NCBI RefSeq assembly: GCF_043641665.1
Contig: NC_092201.1
Coordinates: forward strand, 6,357,501 to 6,421,500
Source: Enoplosus armatus
Taxonomy: Eukaryota; Chordata; Actinopteri; Centrarchiformes; Enoplosidae
Direction of reading: 5' to 3'
DNA length: 64,000 nt
The notes beneath the pieces are model-generated. The model had not been told where the DNA came from, did no database searches, and was given only the letters and a program-made list of their open reading frames with translations. Made by a program: the position numbers and the translations under genes. Positions 1 to 20,100 of the stretch are shown here, piece after piece (position 1 is the stretch's first letter; each line of letters starts with the position of its first letter).

Positions 1-2831
1 TTTTCTTTATTAATCCTTTTAATCATCCTTTTTTATTTCTTAATCACAAATAACAAGAAGCAAAGCATTGTGCAACTCAGTTGCAGTGGTTGTTGGACAC
101 TGTGAAGCATGCAATTTCCTGTTAACTTTCCTGCATTTTTTCTTCTAAAACTTTCTCCTAAATCCATCACAGTGCTTTCTACCTCTTGAATATGTTTGCC
201 ACAGGTCCTAACAACCGCTACAATCAATGCTTAAGATGCCCTCTCAGCGTTTCCTGAAAAACCATTAGTTAATGTACTATTCTACGTGATATATGGTAGA
301 TAATTGTCCATACTGCATCATCGTCTGCACAGCAAAACTGCATTAAGTGATTCAAGCTTGGTTGGAGGGTTTCATCAGCTGAAAATCCACCAATTCTTTG
401 CTCTAATAATGCTACTTCTGCTTTACAGAAGCTAATTGAATAGAAACCCTAATGGTGTCTTGAGTGTGTCCGTGTGTGATTGAATGACCTTTCCACACTG
501 TAATTAAGTGCCTCGTGACCAAAGGAAAGTTTGGCACATGATGGCCTGAATTGACATCATGTGGGTTGCAGGAGGAATCGGGAGTTGATGCGGTTGGTTT
601 GAGGATGAAGGAGTCTGCATCACACTTTTCAAGCCATTTGTACTCCGTCTCAATGCATTTTAGAAGTGTGACAAATACTGAGAAGTGTCAGGGTTACTGC
701 AGATTTCTTTGATCAGATTTAAAATTTCGGACTACTGTCCCTGTATATCTTTTTGATGTAAGTCAAATCACCCGCAATGACAGATACTGGAGCTAAAAAT
801 ACTATTAATCAGGATATTGCTGATTTATCCTTTTAGTTTTCTTTTTATGTCTGTTTATTAGTTAGAAGGAAAAAGAAGGCAAGCCACCCAGAGAAACTGA
901 GACACAGGAAGACAGAACCTGCTCTGTGAGAGAAACAACTTCCTGCAGTATTGTGACCTTTTAACCAGGTGCAGAAATCCTGTCCTGGGTGTGAGTGTGA
1001 ACACTTGTGAAGGTGCACCATTTGTTTTTGCCTGAATATAGGCAGAAATGGGTGAATGATATGATTTCTTAGCTGTTAACTACACATTATGAGGCAAAGT
1101 GATAGTATTTTAAACACGTAGACACTTACAGACAAATAAATCTACGGAAGATCCCTGTAATCAAGTTTAAAAGTGTCTCTCATGCCACATTCTCACCTAT
1201 CAAAGACTGCAGTTTAATGACTTTAAAATATGTCTTATCTTTTAAAGCCTTGAGGGCAAGTTACTTGGCAAATCCAACGGCTCCTATTAAATCATAATTT
1301 AACATGAGTCACAGTTGATTACCTCAGGCGTAGTGCTTGCATAAGAGCACATATTCTGATTAGTGTTGCACAGTGCTGACAGAGCTACTTTAGAAAAGAC
1401 ATTCCTGGTGTTAACTCTAGTGTAATAATAGTTTTCTGTCTTTTTCACAATATCCAAATAAAGTGATGTGAGTCAGACATACAGACTCATTGAGATTCAC
1501 CCTGTTAAAGTTGCTACTACATTTACAAATCACTGTGTGCCATGTCCTCAAATGCTTTGATATTTGGGCGTGGGCATACTATACTGTAGATTCTCCCTTT
1601 TATTCCCCAGACAAGGACAAAGACCATACAAGCAGGGGGAGACCAGTTGTGGCCTTTGGTTGTACTTTGAAACACTCCTGCTCAACGTCATGCATTTGTC
1701 TACATTTAACATTCAAATGAAAACCATAATAAGGCATCACCAAGCCAGTGTTTTCTTTACAATTCAAAGCCAACACAATGGACCCTGGTATAGAGCTGAC
1801 CCTGAGTCAGTAGGTGCAGCCTGTGTGCTGCAGCTGAGGTTTGTGGCTGCTGCAAAATGCTAACAGATGTCTGCTGGGCGTCCTGCTTGTTCCCACGTTT
1901 GGGCTCTAAAGAGAGGGGAAACAAACAGGACTCCTCCCTTGCAGTGTCCCATCTAGTGCAACTATTTCAGACCTTCTTACAGAGAGGCAGCAGAGATCTG
2001 TTCGCAGGTCAGCTCTCTACCTTCACTCTCAACTCCCATTCTCATTTAGATGTCCACCTGTACTGCTCACCATCTGTCTGTCTCATACTCTCACTCTTTA
2101 GCTTCCCTTCCTGTTTTCTTACACCCACACGGCATGCAAATCTTCCCTTATTCCTCCATCTTTCCACCTGTCCCCTGCCTGTTTTCACACCCATCTGCAA
2201 AAACCATAAAATACACACAGACTCTTGCTCTCCCACTCACCCTGTTGTGTTTATACAGGCCAAGAGCTGAAAGAGGTCCATTGTAACTTTTTACCAAGTA
2301 CAGGACGCACCCAGCTACTCTGTGTCTGTACTCAGCCAAAGTGCCACTTGGAAATATTCTGGGAACCATAAAGAGACATAAAAGAGTATCCAACAATAGG
2401 TTGCAGGATCTAAAGTATGGCGTTGTCCGAGTTGAATTTTTTTAATGGAAAGAAATGAGTAGAAAGACAAACTAATTAAATGTCTAGCAAATATTGAATC
2501 AAAAGGTTCATTGAAGTTCTTTTGATATGATCTCATGTGTGTTTACCCAGTGATCTGTTTAACACATGATCTTGCTCACATTAGTACTCACATTTAATTG
2601 CTTTTCAGTTCACCCTGTTCAGTGTGAGCTACTCATAATGTGGGGAAACATTTTCAGTCCTCTGCTTTGGAGATATTTTGCCAAATGTATTACAAATATT
2701 GGTTATTCATGTTTGTTCAAACTTGAACTCCTAGCTTCTGGTATTTTAATGCAGTTTGTCTGGACGCTTTAAACCTCAGCTGTACTAAGTTGCATTAGGC
2801 CCTTACTTTGCATTTTGTTTATGTCTTTCAG
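1..2831. other. Upstream/intron 1 sequence of IMPDH1, no exon seen
   Basis: No coding exon could be supported here. The IMPDH reading frame enters at 2832 in the middle of the segment that normally follows about 33 N-terminal residues, so a first exon of about 98 coding bases must lie upstream. I looked for a stretch encoding the usual exon-1 end (GLTYN followed by a splice donor) and found none, so most or all of this interval is probably intron 1. The open frames at 1490-2400 have no recognisable protein features and no splice context. Confidence 0.6.
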
Positions 2832-8750
<5,919 letters not shown>

Positions 8751-10350
8751 GGGTGGATGGAGTGCAGATCAGCAGTGCACGTGACATGCTCAATCTAACA
8801 GTGACCAAATGTTAAATTGCCACTTCTGCTAAAATACGCACCACCCACCACGCCCTCTCTGCCCTCCCCTGCATCGTATCCATACTGTTGCTCTCTCTCT
8901 GATCCAAGCCAGCTGCTTTGGGGAGGAAAGAGGCATCGTAGTGAAGTGAGAATCTTCAAACTGACAGCCGACTCTATGAAAACCTGGGATTTGCACTCAA
9001 GAAGCGGAGCGTCAGGGTTTTCAGAATGACATACACACCTGTACCTTGAGTATGCAGCCGATCCCAATTTTGCGTGTGTGTTGATGGTGGTGAGAGAATG
9101 AACTGTGTGCGTGTTTGGTGAATTAAAGGTAGTGTGTGTGTGTGTGTGTGTGTGTGAGAGTGAGTGTGTGATATAGTTTAAAATGTGGGTTTGGACAGAC
9201 AAAGTGAAGGTGCACTGGGTTAATTTGTTCTGGGTGATATTAGGGAGTCTAAAGCAGCCGTGGTGCGCATCCCATCAGTATCTTGTTTGGCTATATTTGG
9301 GATCCACGCTTACCAGCACGCTCCCAGTTCTTAAACACACTAGCTCACGTACGTGCAGAAAACAAGATAAAACACTTGTCTCTCTATGTGCAGTGTGTCC
9401 GTGAATCATGGCAACCTTTCTTTATTTTGCATTTTTGAGTCATCACAGGTATGAGCTACTTAATGAACAGTAGCTGCTTATTGTTCAGCGCATTGTTTAC
9501 GTCCTGTATTGTGGATCCTAAGTTATGAAATATTGGCCATGGCTATTATCCTGTTGACTTTGTGTCACCTACAATCAATAGACAGAACCCAGAGCCACAG
9601 TCTACCACTGTGGACATTAATTTACCCTTCAAAGACATATTAAGCCAAATAATCAGTCTCCCATCTCAGTGCATAGTGTTCATATGTTGAGCATGGAAGG
9701 GACCAAAAGCTGAAGATCAGGTATGTTTAAAAGAAAAACACCTAAAATATATCAAATCAATCAAAAATAATGAGAAGGACTATTTCTCTGCCTGCAATTT
9801 GAATACTTTTAGATAAACTTTATATTGAACCTGTATAGTCTCGGGGGCTTTGAATTGAGCATGAGCAAGTGTTTTTGATATGCATGTTTGTTTTTTCACT
9901 AAGCCAAACATGGCTATATTTATATTCTGCTTTGTTGTAATTGCATACATACTGCCAAGTGTATTTACACTTTCTCTGACACTTCTTCTTTTGTAACTTC
10001 AAAACCAAAATTTGCGGAACAAGTCGCTTGTGACCTTGTCACTTGTTCATTCCTGCGTTCTCACAGTGTGTCATCGGTTCTCTTTGATAGGTTTATTTTT
10101 TTTCTGATTTAGTTTCTTTTTACCAGAGATATGCCTTGAAACTGGGATGGATAAAGATGACAGCTCAGAGAAAATGAATAATGCTACACACCCTCTAGTC
10201 TCTTTCTTATTTTGAAACAGTATCGCTGTGTTCGTTATCATTCAGCTTTTGTAGGTGTTGGCTTTTCTAACATTTTCATACTGGATGTCCTTTTGGCCAG
10301 ATGGTTTTTCTTTTGTTTGTTTTTTTAATAAAATGTCACAGATTGTAAGA
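8751..10350 (+). other. impdh1: IMPDH1 3'UTR
   Basis: This AT-rich noncoding stretch follows the stop codon at 8748-8750. It carries a GT microsatellite at 9132-9156. The first good polyadenylation signal is AATAAA at 10327-10332, in a T-rich context, about 1.58 kb past the stop. A second pair of overlapping AATAAA hexamers lies at 10866-10875 and could give a longer 3'UTR. The end is inferred from signals, not from transcripts. Confidence 0.6.
10327..10332 (+). promoter_or_regulatory. Polyadenylation signal, IMPDH1 (proximal)
   Basis: Canonical AATAAA after a T run, downstream of the IMPDH1 stop, with AT-rich sequence following. An alternative distal pair is at 10866-10875. Confidence 0.5.
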
Positions 10351-11109
10351 GCTGAGTTGCTTTCTCTAACGTGCTAATATACTTTACCCTGCACAGGGTT
10401 CACTTGACTAACACAAGCCTTGCAATTGGACTAAATTTAAAGATAATGTACATGAAAGTATATGAAGAAATGTATACCTATATTCAGTTGGAAATGACGG
10501 CTGCTTGTTTTCAGTTCCCCATCTAAAGAGAATTCAGGTTTTTAAAATGTCTTATTTGTAAAGTACGGAGTCCTGTTAGTCCATTGAAAAAGCCCAAATA
10601 TAGTGTTAAGTGAGATATTAGGTTTACAGTTTTTTTAGTGTTTCACTTTTATATGATTTCAGCTTCAATATATTGCAAAGCAGTTGCCAGAAGTCGGTGG
10701 TAGCTTCTGTAACCATCAACCAAAACGATAAGAGCTTTTTAGATGGACGGAAAAGACTCTGTATTCAACAAATCCTTTAGGGATTCTTGAGGAATAACGA
10801 AACATGTTTACAGAAAAACACTCAACAGGACAAAATTGCTTTTGCTGTTCAATATGGTAAAGAAGAATAAATAAATCAAACTATGTATGGACTACTGTCT
10901 TATTGAACATTGCCAGATGTCACTTTGAACCTCGAGTAAAAGAAGCCAAATGTTATAAAACACACTTTATTAAACAATGTGTTGAGCACAGTTATGTTTG
11001 AACATAAATAAATTAGTAAGCCGGTCATAGAAGATGCTGTCAGTGTATGTAAAAGCACAATCGATTGGTGATAAATGTAGGAGGATAAGGTAGCATAGTG
11101 TGCATTATA

Positions 11110-11123
11110 CCAGTAGAGGGCAC
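11110..11123 (+). promoter_or_regulatory. Perfect CTCF-type core motif between convergent gene ends
   Basis: CCAGTAGAGGGCAC matches the CTCF core CCASYAGRKGGCRS at all 14 positions. It lies between the IMPDH1 3' end and the PRRT4 3' end. Occupancy is not shown by sequence. Confidence 0.55.
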
Positions 11124-11531
11124 TGTTGTACCATAACTGCAAGTAAGATGTGTGGCATATTGATATGGAGAGTTTATTCTTATGTAGACAAACTTAATTC
11201 TAATCCCATTTATTCAACATGAGATTTAATGACAGTGATATTCTGCTGAGTTTGAATGGGTATGACTTCAGTAGTATTTAATAAGTGCTTAATTCAGTCC
11301 CAGTACTATCTATTGGAATGTAATTCAATAAAAACATTTGTACAAAGAAATTCCTGTTATAGCCACTCAGCAAAATGTTAGTATTTTTTTGACTATATCA
11401 AACTTCACCAGCCTTTATCAAACATGTAAAAGTTACAAATTTACCTTTTGGCTTTTGACATTCTCGGCACTTAGACCCTCATAGACATTCACTAATGACC
11501 ACATAAGAAAGCTCATCAAACCTTCAGAAAC

Positions 11532-11537
11532 TTTATT
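11532..11537 (-). promoter_or_regulatory. Polyadenylation signal, PRRT4
   Basis: TTTATT on the + strand is AATAAA on the coding strand, 150 bases beyond the PRRT4 stop codon. This would give a short 3'UTR. A further candidate is near 10966. Confidence 0.5.
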
Positions 11538-11686
11538 TTGGCAGCTATAGGTCTTTTTTTATGGTGTATGCAAAAGCTACCATGCACTACCAAATAGGCT
11601 GTAAAAAAAAAAAAAAACTTGCCGCACAAAGCAGACACCCATCTTAATAAGTCCTCAGTGGAACCCTTCTTTCACCAGGCTGTCCT

Positions 11687-14085
11687 TTATAAATCAATAG
11701 TCTCGCTGCAGATGCTCAAGGCATCGATTTGTCTGCAAACACTGATGAACTCCTCCTGCACGGATCGGTCTGCCTCAGACGACATGTCCAGGTCCAGGCT
11801 CTCCTGTGAAGCTGCGCCCAGTGTGTGATAGTGCCTCTGAGGGTCAGCATGGCCCTGGTGGCTAGAGGACGGCGCATGGCCCCCTTGCTGGAGAAGCTGA
11901 CGAGCGTGTCTCTCTGGGCTCGGGCAGAGGACCAACGAGGAGCCTCCGAGAGATTCTCGATAGAGGGAACAAGAAGAAGAGCTGCCCCTCCAACGTTCAG
12001 GAGATGAACAGCTGGACGAAGAGGACAAGGAGGGAGATGGTGGAGCACCTACAACAGTGTCTCCTTGAGATTGGGTGCAAGAGGGCTGGGGTTGAGAGGC
12101 CATCTCCACACAGGAAGAGGTCCGATAAAGGCCAGGGTCAGCTGAGAGGGGATCACAGAAGCCGTTGCTGGGAAGTGCACAGTGGTTGTTTATGGATAGA
12201 TCACTGCAGCGAATAGGCCTAGCAGGGCTGAAGAGGCTCATGGGAAAAAGGGCCTCACTGAAGAGTGCCTCGTCTATGCTGCGACGCAGGTTGATGGGCG
12301 AAGGTGGCCTCAGGTCTGCGGTGGAGTCACTAGTAAACGAGGATCCACCTGATGGCTCTCCGCCTCCTCCATCCTCACGTTTTTCTGAACCCTGTAAGTC
12401 CAAATCCAAATCCAGGTCTCGGTACGCTAAGGCCCGGTTGCTGTGGTAGAGGAGGTCCAGGCCATTCAGACTACCGAGCCTCTCATCCATCAGGGTGTAA
12501 AGAGGGAGGCTCTCTGTCTCTCCAAGTCCAACAGTATCGACAATGGCGAGCTTCTCCTGCTGGCTCAGGCTCCACTGGTAGCTCCCAGGCAGGATGGGCG
12601 ACTTGGACGCCAGTAGTTCAGTCCAGCAGCTCCCTGCAGCTGGGAGGTGGTCAGAACAATAGACTGGTTGTGCGACAACCAAGGCTAAGGTGAGACAAAC
12701 CCCGAGCTCACACAGTCTGCAGCTAAACTGAAAAGCCCACCAAGGCCAAGGGTGGAAGACCTCCTCTCCACCTGCAACACCCATAGCATTGAGCATTGCA
12801 TATAACTGCAGTCCTGCACATGCTAAAGAAAACAATGCTGAAAGACAAACGGTTACAGCTGCACGGTTCCAGTCTCGACTCTCAGCAAAGGGGCAGCGGT
12901 TGTAGCGCTCAGCGGGTGTTGGAGAGGTGTTATTCAGGTGATAGATGTGTTTTGAGTCTGCACGCACGTAGATGTAGAACACAAAATAGGCAGCAGACAG
13001 AAATGTGGCCAATACTACAAAGGCTCCACGGGAGATGAGTGAAAGAAAGAGGCAAAGGGGAGGCTTTTGCTGGTAAAACTTCAGTAATGTCACTGGTCCA
13101 AATGCAGCAGCAAAGTGCAGGACAACCAGGCAGGCCAGGAAACAGGGTCTCTGGAAGGCGGAGTAGGAGAGCTGCATTCTCGAGCGCATGGAGAGGAGAA
13201 GGAAAACCAGGCCGAAAGCTGCAGTCAAGCAGGGAAACGGTGCTTCGTAGAGCATCAGTGAGGCCTCTGTGGAGGGTAAGCGGTCCTGGTGGCCGTAAGC
13301 GTCGTACAGGAGGGAGAAAGATCTGGTACAACCAGCAGCTAGTAGAAACAGGCTGACCAGGGCAAAGTAGCCACATCCGGATGGACATCGTAGCGGCAAA
13401 CAGAGCAGATTGAGCGCTGAGGCTAACGTCAGCATCGCAAAGGCGCAACCGGCGCCGTAAACATGCGCATCCCAGGCCAGGCCCCAAGCTGCCATGGCAC
13501 TGTTCCAGTCAGTGTACAGTGGCACCAACATGGGTGGAGCTGGGACCAGGAAGGGGTTGATTGATTGGTTCGTGGCAGTGGTGTTTTGTGTGGGCTTGAC
13601 GTCCGAGGAGGTTGTGGAGTCCCAGGTGTAGGAGAGGTTGCAGATCCCGGAGCGCTCTTTATTGCAGTCTGGTAGGAAGGTGACGTTGCTGTCCGTAAGG
13701 CTGGACATCCAGTCTTCAGTGTACAGACGACTGTGGGGAGCTCCTGGGGGAATGCCTGGAAAGAAAGTAGAAATTCAGTTTGATCAAATTTACTTTGAAT
13801 AGCTGGTGGGATAAACAAGGCAAATATTTAAATGAGTAATTGAAAAGGGGGCCAGAAACTTGGAAATGGTAATGTCAACTTTTATATCACTTAAAAGCAC
13901 ACTAATCGTCCACTCATGAGGATACACAGAAACATTTAATCAACATTCAAACTATTAGAGGCAGGAAACCAATTGGCTCAGGTCCAGGATGGTGAAAGCG
14001 GGCTTTCCTCCTAATGGGCTAATCCTGTTTAAAAGCTTGTAAGAAGGCAACTTCAAACTGAGCTGGGCCTGAAAGAAGAGCCAGT

Positions 14086-14122
<37 letters not shown>

Positions 14123-17100
14123 GAAATCAGCCCACTCAGAACCACAGAGCTAGTTTCTCTTGCATTACATAAGCCATCTGGAGTTTCCGTGCGAGAACAG
14201 TTAATTATGATTGTGTTAGACATGTTTTAGCACTCCGAAGGAAATAGTTTAGCTTTGGAAATTAAGGAGTAACCGTGTGTATATGTGTTTGTGTGAACAT
14301 TACAGAGACGCCTGCAAAGCTCATCTGCACCGTTCATGTTTATGTTGTTGAGTTAGGCTCGAATGGGATGTAGCACAAGTCACTTCACACAGCATAATGC
14401 CTCACAGACGGGCAAAAAGCATTTTTCAGCCTGCTAGACTCCACATCACTGAGCTTCACATCATGGACTTTGTTCTTTTCCATAAAACATAACCATCACC
14501 ATGTCATGCTATCTTTCCACCACAGAAAAAGAACATATTGAGACCTTTAGTCTAATAATGGCAGCTTGCCTTATTAAAAAAAAAAAAAGCTTATAATTGC
14601 ATCTCAGTCATTTGCACACACACAGGCTCATCAGTCATTTTGCAGCAGGCTTATCAGAGACAATCACTCCTCCATAAAGAGCCAGGTGCTATAATGGACC
14701 ACAGAGACAGGGACAAATGAACAGGATAAACTGGCAGCACAGTAAATCACACAGCAGGCAGGTTTAGTGACGTGAGCGCTCATAAATATATTTTTCGGTA
14801 ATTTCTGTGCGAGATTAGAGACCTCTCTTTTATGTAAAAACTGCCAAAAAGCATTAAAACAGTGGAAAAAAATGGGTATAAATATGTCCAGAGACGCCTG
14901 GGGAATACATTACATCGGGTGGTAATGTTACGGGCCAGTTTAAGAACTTAAATGTGCAGACATCAGCACCGCAAAACCCCCAAATCTTTGCGTATAGATT
15001 GAGGATGTCTAATTTGTTTCCTGAGTAAAACTAAAAGTGGAATTGGTGCGGTTTAAGCATTTTTGTTTTAAGTCTTTCTCATCTGTCTTTTAATGTACTT
15101 TTATGGGTTTGTATTCTTGCGTTTCCCATCCCACCCTGTCCTGGTCCCCTAATTCACTCTTTTGTTTATGATTTCCCTTCAACACCCGCCTTCATATGGG
15201 GAAACTCCCATAGGTGGGTTTGTTATTTTTAAACTGGGACAGTTTTCTGTTCTCTTTGACTGTCCTGATTTTTACAACTCTCTTCCCATGCTTTATGTTT
15301 TCTGCGTCTGCTGCTCTCTGCTTTTTTTTTCTGCCAAATACATAGATCCAATGCACGGCAGCTGCTGCTTGCATTATGTTTAACATGTGTTGGTGTGCAG
15401 CTCTATAGGGAGAGTGAAATGGTTGACAGTGTGTGTCTGCTTTTAACACTCTAACATTACTGTGGTAATGCTGAAATGAAAACAGCCTGAAGCCCTTTCA
15501 CTTGGATTAATGTTTATATGTTTCTTGTACAGTTTGTTTCTATGTGTGCATTTGCGTGTGTTTGTACTGTCGACACTTGCTGTACTCAAGTACCCCTTGT
15601 GAACAAAGCCTTGCTCTCTTCTTGCCTCAGATCCTCAAGAGTGGCAGAGGATTTTCACAAGTGTTTTGGCATAAGCTTTAGCACCGCCCGGGCTGTCTGC
15701 CTGTTGTTGACGAAGTCTTTATCATTTTTGCTCATTCATCTCCTGACCCCAGAGCTGAATCACTGTCCCAGGTTGTGATGAAAATGTCAAGCTCGAGGAA
15801 ATACGACCACACTGCCAGCTGCTGCTGCATCTTTCACTGAAGCGTGACACAGCAGTTTTACTTCAGACATCCTGAGCTGTCTTTTGAAGCTTAATCACAT
15901 CCTCAACAGGAGGAAAACCAAGGGCAGATGAGTTTTTGAGAGGCTTTGTTTTTAATTAAAACTAGATGAATCTTTAATAACAAAAAGTGAAATGCTGTTG
16001 AGATGACTCCCTTATGCATCATTCTCACAATGATCCTTCAGCGTTGCACTGGACTATATTGTTAAGAGCAAATATGGCAGCGAGGAGAATTAGACAGTCA
16101 GCATCGGTCAGTACACTCGGATGTGCCACACATTCACACACTGCTGTTCTGCCAGGAAAGTAGAAGCAGTGCAGCCATTAAGTCTGTTTAAACACACATT
16201 GACATTCTTTTGGTATTTTTTCATCTGCCATGTTGAGAAAATAAAGAAGAGCTATGTTGAGTCTTGTTGAAAGTTGTGACATTAGCAGCTTTAAATGAGG
16301 GCACTGAATATGTCAGTGCCCTAATAAACCTGCACTGACAATGTCATCCTATCAAAACAGACAGTAGCTGTGTGGGAAACGTGGCCACAGTGTAAAACAA
16401 ACACACAGCTGCAGGCATTTTGAATGTGGGGGCCACTGATAAAGTAGGTGCGGTTGAGTGCAGTGTTATGCCAACGACTTGCCCGTCCATTTGTTTACTT
16501 TCCAGGGCAATGGTGATGACTCGGATGCCAGTGAGTCAGGCCAAGTGGAAAACTTGACGGGTATTGAATTAATGCCACGTTTTGGTGCCTCGCTCATGTC
16601 GATAAATGTCACATCCGAGCTGGCGGGCCGGCTGAGCTGCCTGGACAGGGTTTGGTATGTGGTGGCTACAGTACAAGGATGGATCAGAGCGTTACGTTCC
16701 ACTGCATGCTGCTCGGTCATCTGACACATTCCTGTGGGAACAAGTCTCTCATGCAAGGGACAGTAGGCACATCTACAGTAGACAGACAGCCTGAAAGCAA
16801 AGTGCCTGTGGACACAGACTGAGAGGTCATTTTAACTAATAAAACCTTCTAAAATGTAATCTAAAGACATGTTTCCCTCAGGAGTTGGAAACAAAAACAG
16901 AGCTAAAAGAGAGTGAATGTTATAGGTTGTCAGAAACATGACTCCAAATGAATGATAATGTAAATAAGCAGCTGTTTGCTCAAAAGTTAGCCATATCAAC
17001 TTAAAAGATGCTGATGTCAATGTAGTGTTCACAACTTGTGTTTACCGCTGTCCCCAAGTGGCCAAAACAATCACTTATTGCAGGTTTAAGACAAGATTAG

Positions 17101-20100
17101 TCTCCAGCCATCCCAGCAGCTCTGTGTGGCTGTATGAGGCACAGCAGTGCTTCCAGCTAAATGCTAACACTACTATGGCAACATACTCACAGTGTCAATG
17201 CTAGCATGCTGATGTTTAGAAGGTAATAATGTTCACCATCTTAGTTTAGCGTGTTAGCACGCAAACATTTGCAGCTGAGAATGATAGGAATGCCATTGGT
17301 TTTGCAGGTATTTAGTCTTAAACCAAAGTATTGGATAATTTAAATTTTGACCTGATGACCAAAGTCAGTAGGATTCATCCTCTGGGAAACATGCAATTTC
17401 ATCCATTCAATAGTCATCAACAGATATTTCAGTCGGGACCAAAGACGACCGACATTGCCATCCCTAGCATGCTAGACTACAATAGCACGGCTAAAACTCA
17501 GGGTTTCATTTGATCGACATGGCAATATTCAGGTTTAGCCCCTTCTTTCTTGATGCCTGCAGCTATTAAGTGATGAATACTGTGAATATTTGATGTGAGA
17601 TTCAGTATAAATCAAAATAATTTAAGATACTGGAGCTGTCTTAAGACGATTCGGTGAATTATTAATACAGACCACTGGCACACAGTATAAAAGATAGATG
17701 AACACTAATCTTCCGAAAATCAGCAAACCCATAATACACGACTCGCCTCACAGATCATATCTTGTGAGGAGTAGTTTCATTTAGGTCTCTATTAGTGCAC
17801 AGGGGCTATATTTATGTCTCCATTTCTTTGGGTTTTGCTTGTAAATCTTGAAAAGTTTCACCTAAGGCACCTCAACCTGTGGACCAGCTGAAGTAATAAA
17901 GGTGAAGGATGTTACATGGGCAACAACCCCCCCCCACACACACACGCCTTTAATTGGCTGCGTGTTGATTCTGCATCATGAAACTGAGACCCTCCATGTA
18001 CTTTCCATCTGATTGCCTTCATTTTCAATTTGGCTCACCTCAGAAAAAACTATTTAGTAGGAGCTTCTGGAGAAGTTAGATCATGCATACTGAGGAGGAG
18101 CCAGTTGTGTGTGTGTGTGTGTGTGAGGAAGTGTGAGGCTGAGGTTTCTCTGCCTCTTAAACAGTCGCACTTTGTGCAAAAGCACCTGCTGTGCGTCCAT
18201 TAAAGCACAAATGGGAGAGCTTGTATGATAACTGTGATTGTTTATGTGCAGCCAGTATTTTCAACAACAGATTTTTGGCTTTAGGGAGGACACCTTCAAA
18301 TGGCAGACAGCCAGAGTACTAACATTATTGTTTCACTCACTCACTCGTGACACACCAAGCTACAGAGCCCCGTAGCGTCCCATCATCAGAGTGGCACATT
18401 TGACAGGTCTATTTTTGAAAATCACTTGACAACATCTGCTATTCTGGGCGAGGTAATGTGGGTTACATCTGCTCCTGTGAACTGGGCTGAAAGTGAATCT
18501 TTTAATAAACATGTTTCACCAGAAATCAAGTTCACGATGAAGGACAAACATATATGACAGATATGATAGATATATGATATATAAGGATTTTTAAATTGAT
18601 ATTATACCAGATTTTATAGTCGGATTATGAGAATCTGGTGATATTCTATATTTTTCTTTTGTCAGTAAATCCCATAAAAAGACCGAAAACAATTCTTTAT
18701 GAGGATACGTTTATTTTGAGTTAATCCCGCATACACTGATCTGTTGCCGGAAACACTCACTAGAGCACCAATTGTGCATTAATCCGTCGCTGTAAATAGT
18801 CCGCAACAAATGTACTATTTACTTCTGTTTGAGGGATGTTTGCTGAAAACTACAGTACCCAGCTGTTTTAGGAAATTCTTAACAATTTCATTTGTTTAAA
18901 TGAAACTATATTTTTATAAGTCGTTTCTAAAGATTTACATAATCAGTGAGAGCCAATGAGTCAATTTTAGTCTTTTCGTGGGATTTGATGACCATAGCCA
19001 GGTTTACATCCTAATGTTGTGCAAATTTGAACCTAATTTCCAGAAGAAAAAGAAAATGTGAATCAATCCATGTTTCCATCCACTGTTGCTATGCGAACAT
19101 TAGGAGTTGGTTCATCGAGATAAACAGCTGGTGGCGCTGATTCTTCAGTCAAGTGCCATTAAACCATTGCAGAAGAATTCAGAGCAAAGAGAGGACCAGT
19201 CAAACCTCAGTGGTGGAAGACGTGATGGGAATATGGCGTTTATATTTGTTTCACGTATTCATTTGAGGAAGGTTACAGTCTCCTCATCGCTCCACACAAA
19301 GCTGATGTTTTCGTCTGCCGCCATTTTCTGTCTCTTCAATGGATGTTTAAGTCACATGCTTCATGTACGTCATGATTTATTTGCTCAGTCTGTTTCCATT
19401 GCACTTTGTCACATTTTGCTTTTATCGACACACCAACTTTTCCAACTCAGCCAAGCGTAAAAACATTTTTGTAAATATTTGTAAATGCGCATAGAAACAG
19501 GTGGATGAAAATGCACTTAATAACAAAAATTTGTCGTATTATTAATAGAATATTGCCAGCCTTTCATCTAATATCATATCATCTACTGCTTATGCATGTT
19601 TTTGTTTGTTTTTGTAATAAATCACACCTTTATAATAAGAGCAATTTGATACCCTGCCTTAGGGAATAGATTCCCAAACAGAATAAATAGTAATGCTTTA
19701 TTTATCGAAACTGACAGCTACTTGTGTGTGTTTTCAGTTTTTTAAAGGCAGCTATTGTCATCAGATCGATGGGATAATGTTTGTTAATTGGGCGGGTAAT
19801 TGTTCCCCATCTCTTCTGTTCTCAGTTTTCCAAAATCACAGCCTGACTGAGCAGTTTTCTCCTCCCATTGGAAGCAATTAGCTGCCTCAGGCAAAGGATG
19901 CAGGGTAATTGTTTCTCCCAGTCCTCTGATAGATTTACAGATATTGAAGCGGCTACAGGACGGCTTATGAAACAAACAGCATGCAGGGCTTTTAGTTGTC
20001 CTAACAGCACGGCAGTGAAGCGGATTTTAAAGTTAGTGACAGTGTTTGTTTACATTTTAAGGGATTTGTTTGCTCACCTGTGCTCTGTGGCGGGGACGTT

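Larger units (their letters stand above)
13756..20077. other. PRRT4 intron 2 (between coding exons 2 and 3)
   Basis: No gene is supported here. The interval contains a GT microsatellite at 14087-14121, a shorter one at 18107-18124, interspersed repeat copies at 16850-17085 and 17125-17507, and a possible fold-back repeat near 19010-19530. A locally GC-richer patch at 16450-16760 has open frames on both strands, but I recognise nothing in them. Confidence 0.7.

Noticed and set aside
8795..9202. 135-residue - strand frame in the IMPDH1 3'UTR
   Set aside because: Crosses a GT microsatellite giving His-Thr repeats; no splice or promoter context.
11716..13487. Several 80-185 residue frames on both strands
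   Set aside because: All are alternative frames of the GC-rich last PRRT4 exon.
16466..16756. Overlapping frames of 88 and 96 residues in a PRRT4 intron
   Set aside because: GC-richer patch gives open frames on both strands, but there is no splice pattern or familiar protein.
19010..19530. Possible fold-back element with GTTTCCATCCAC and GTGGATGAAA ends
   Set aside because: Only short, imperfect end similarity could be confirmed by eye; not firm enough to list as an element.
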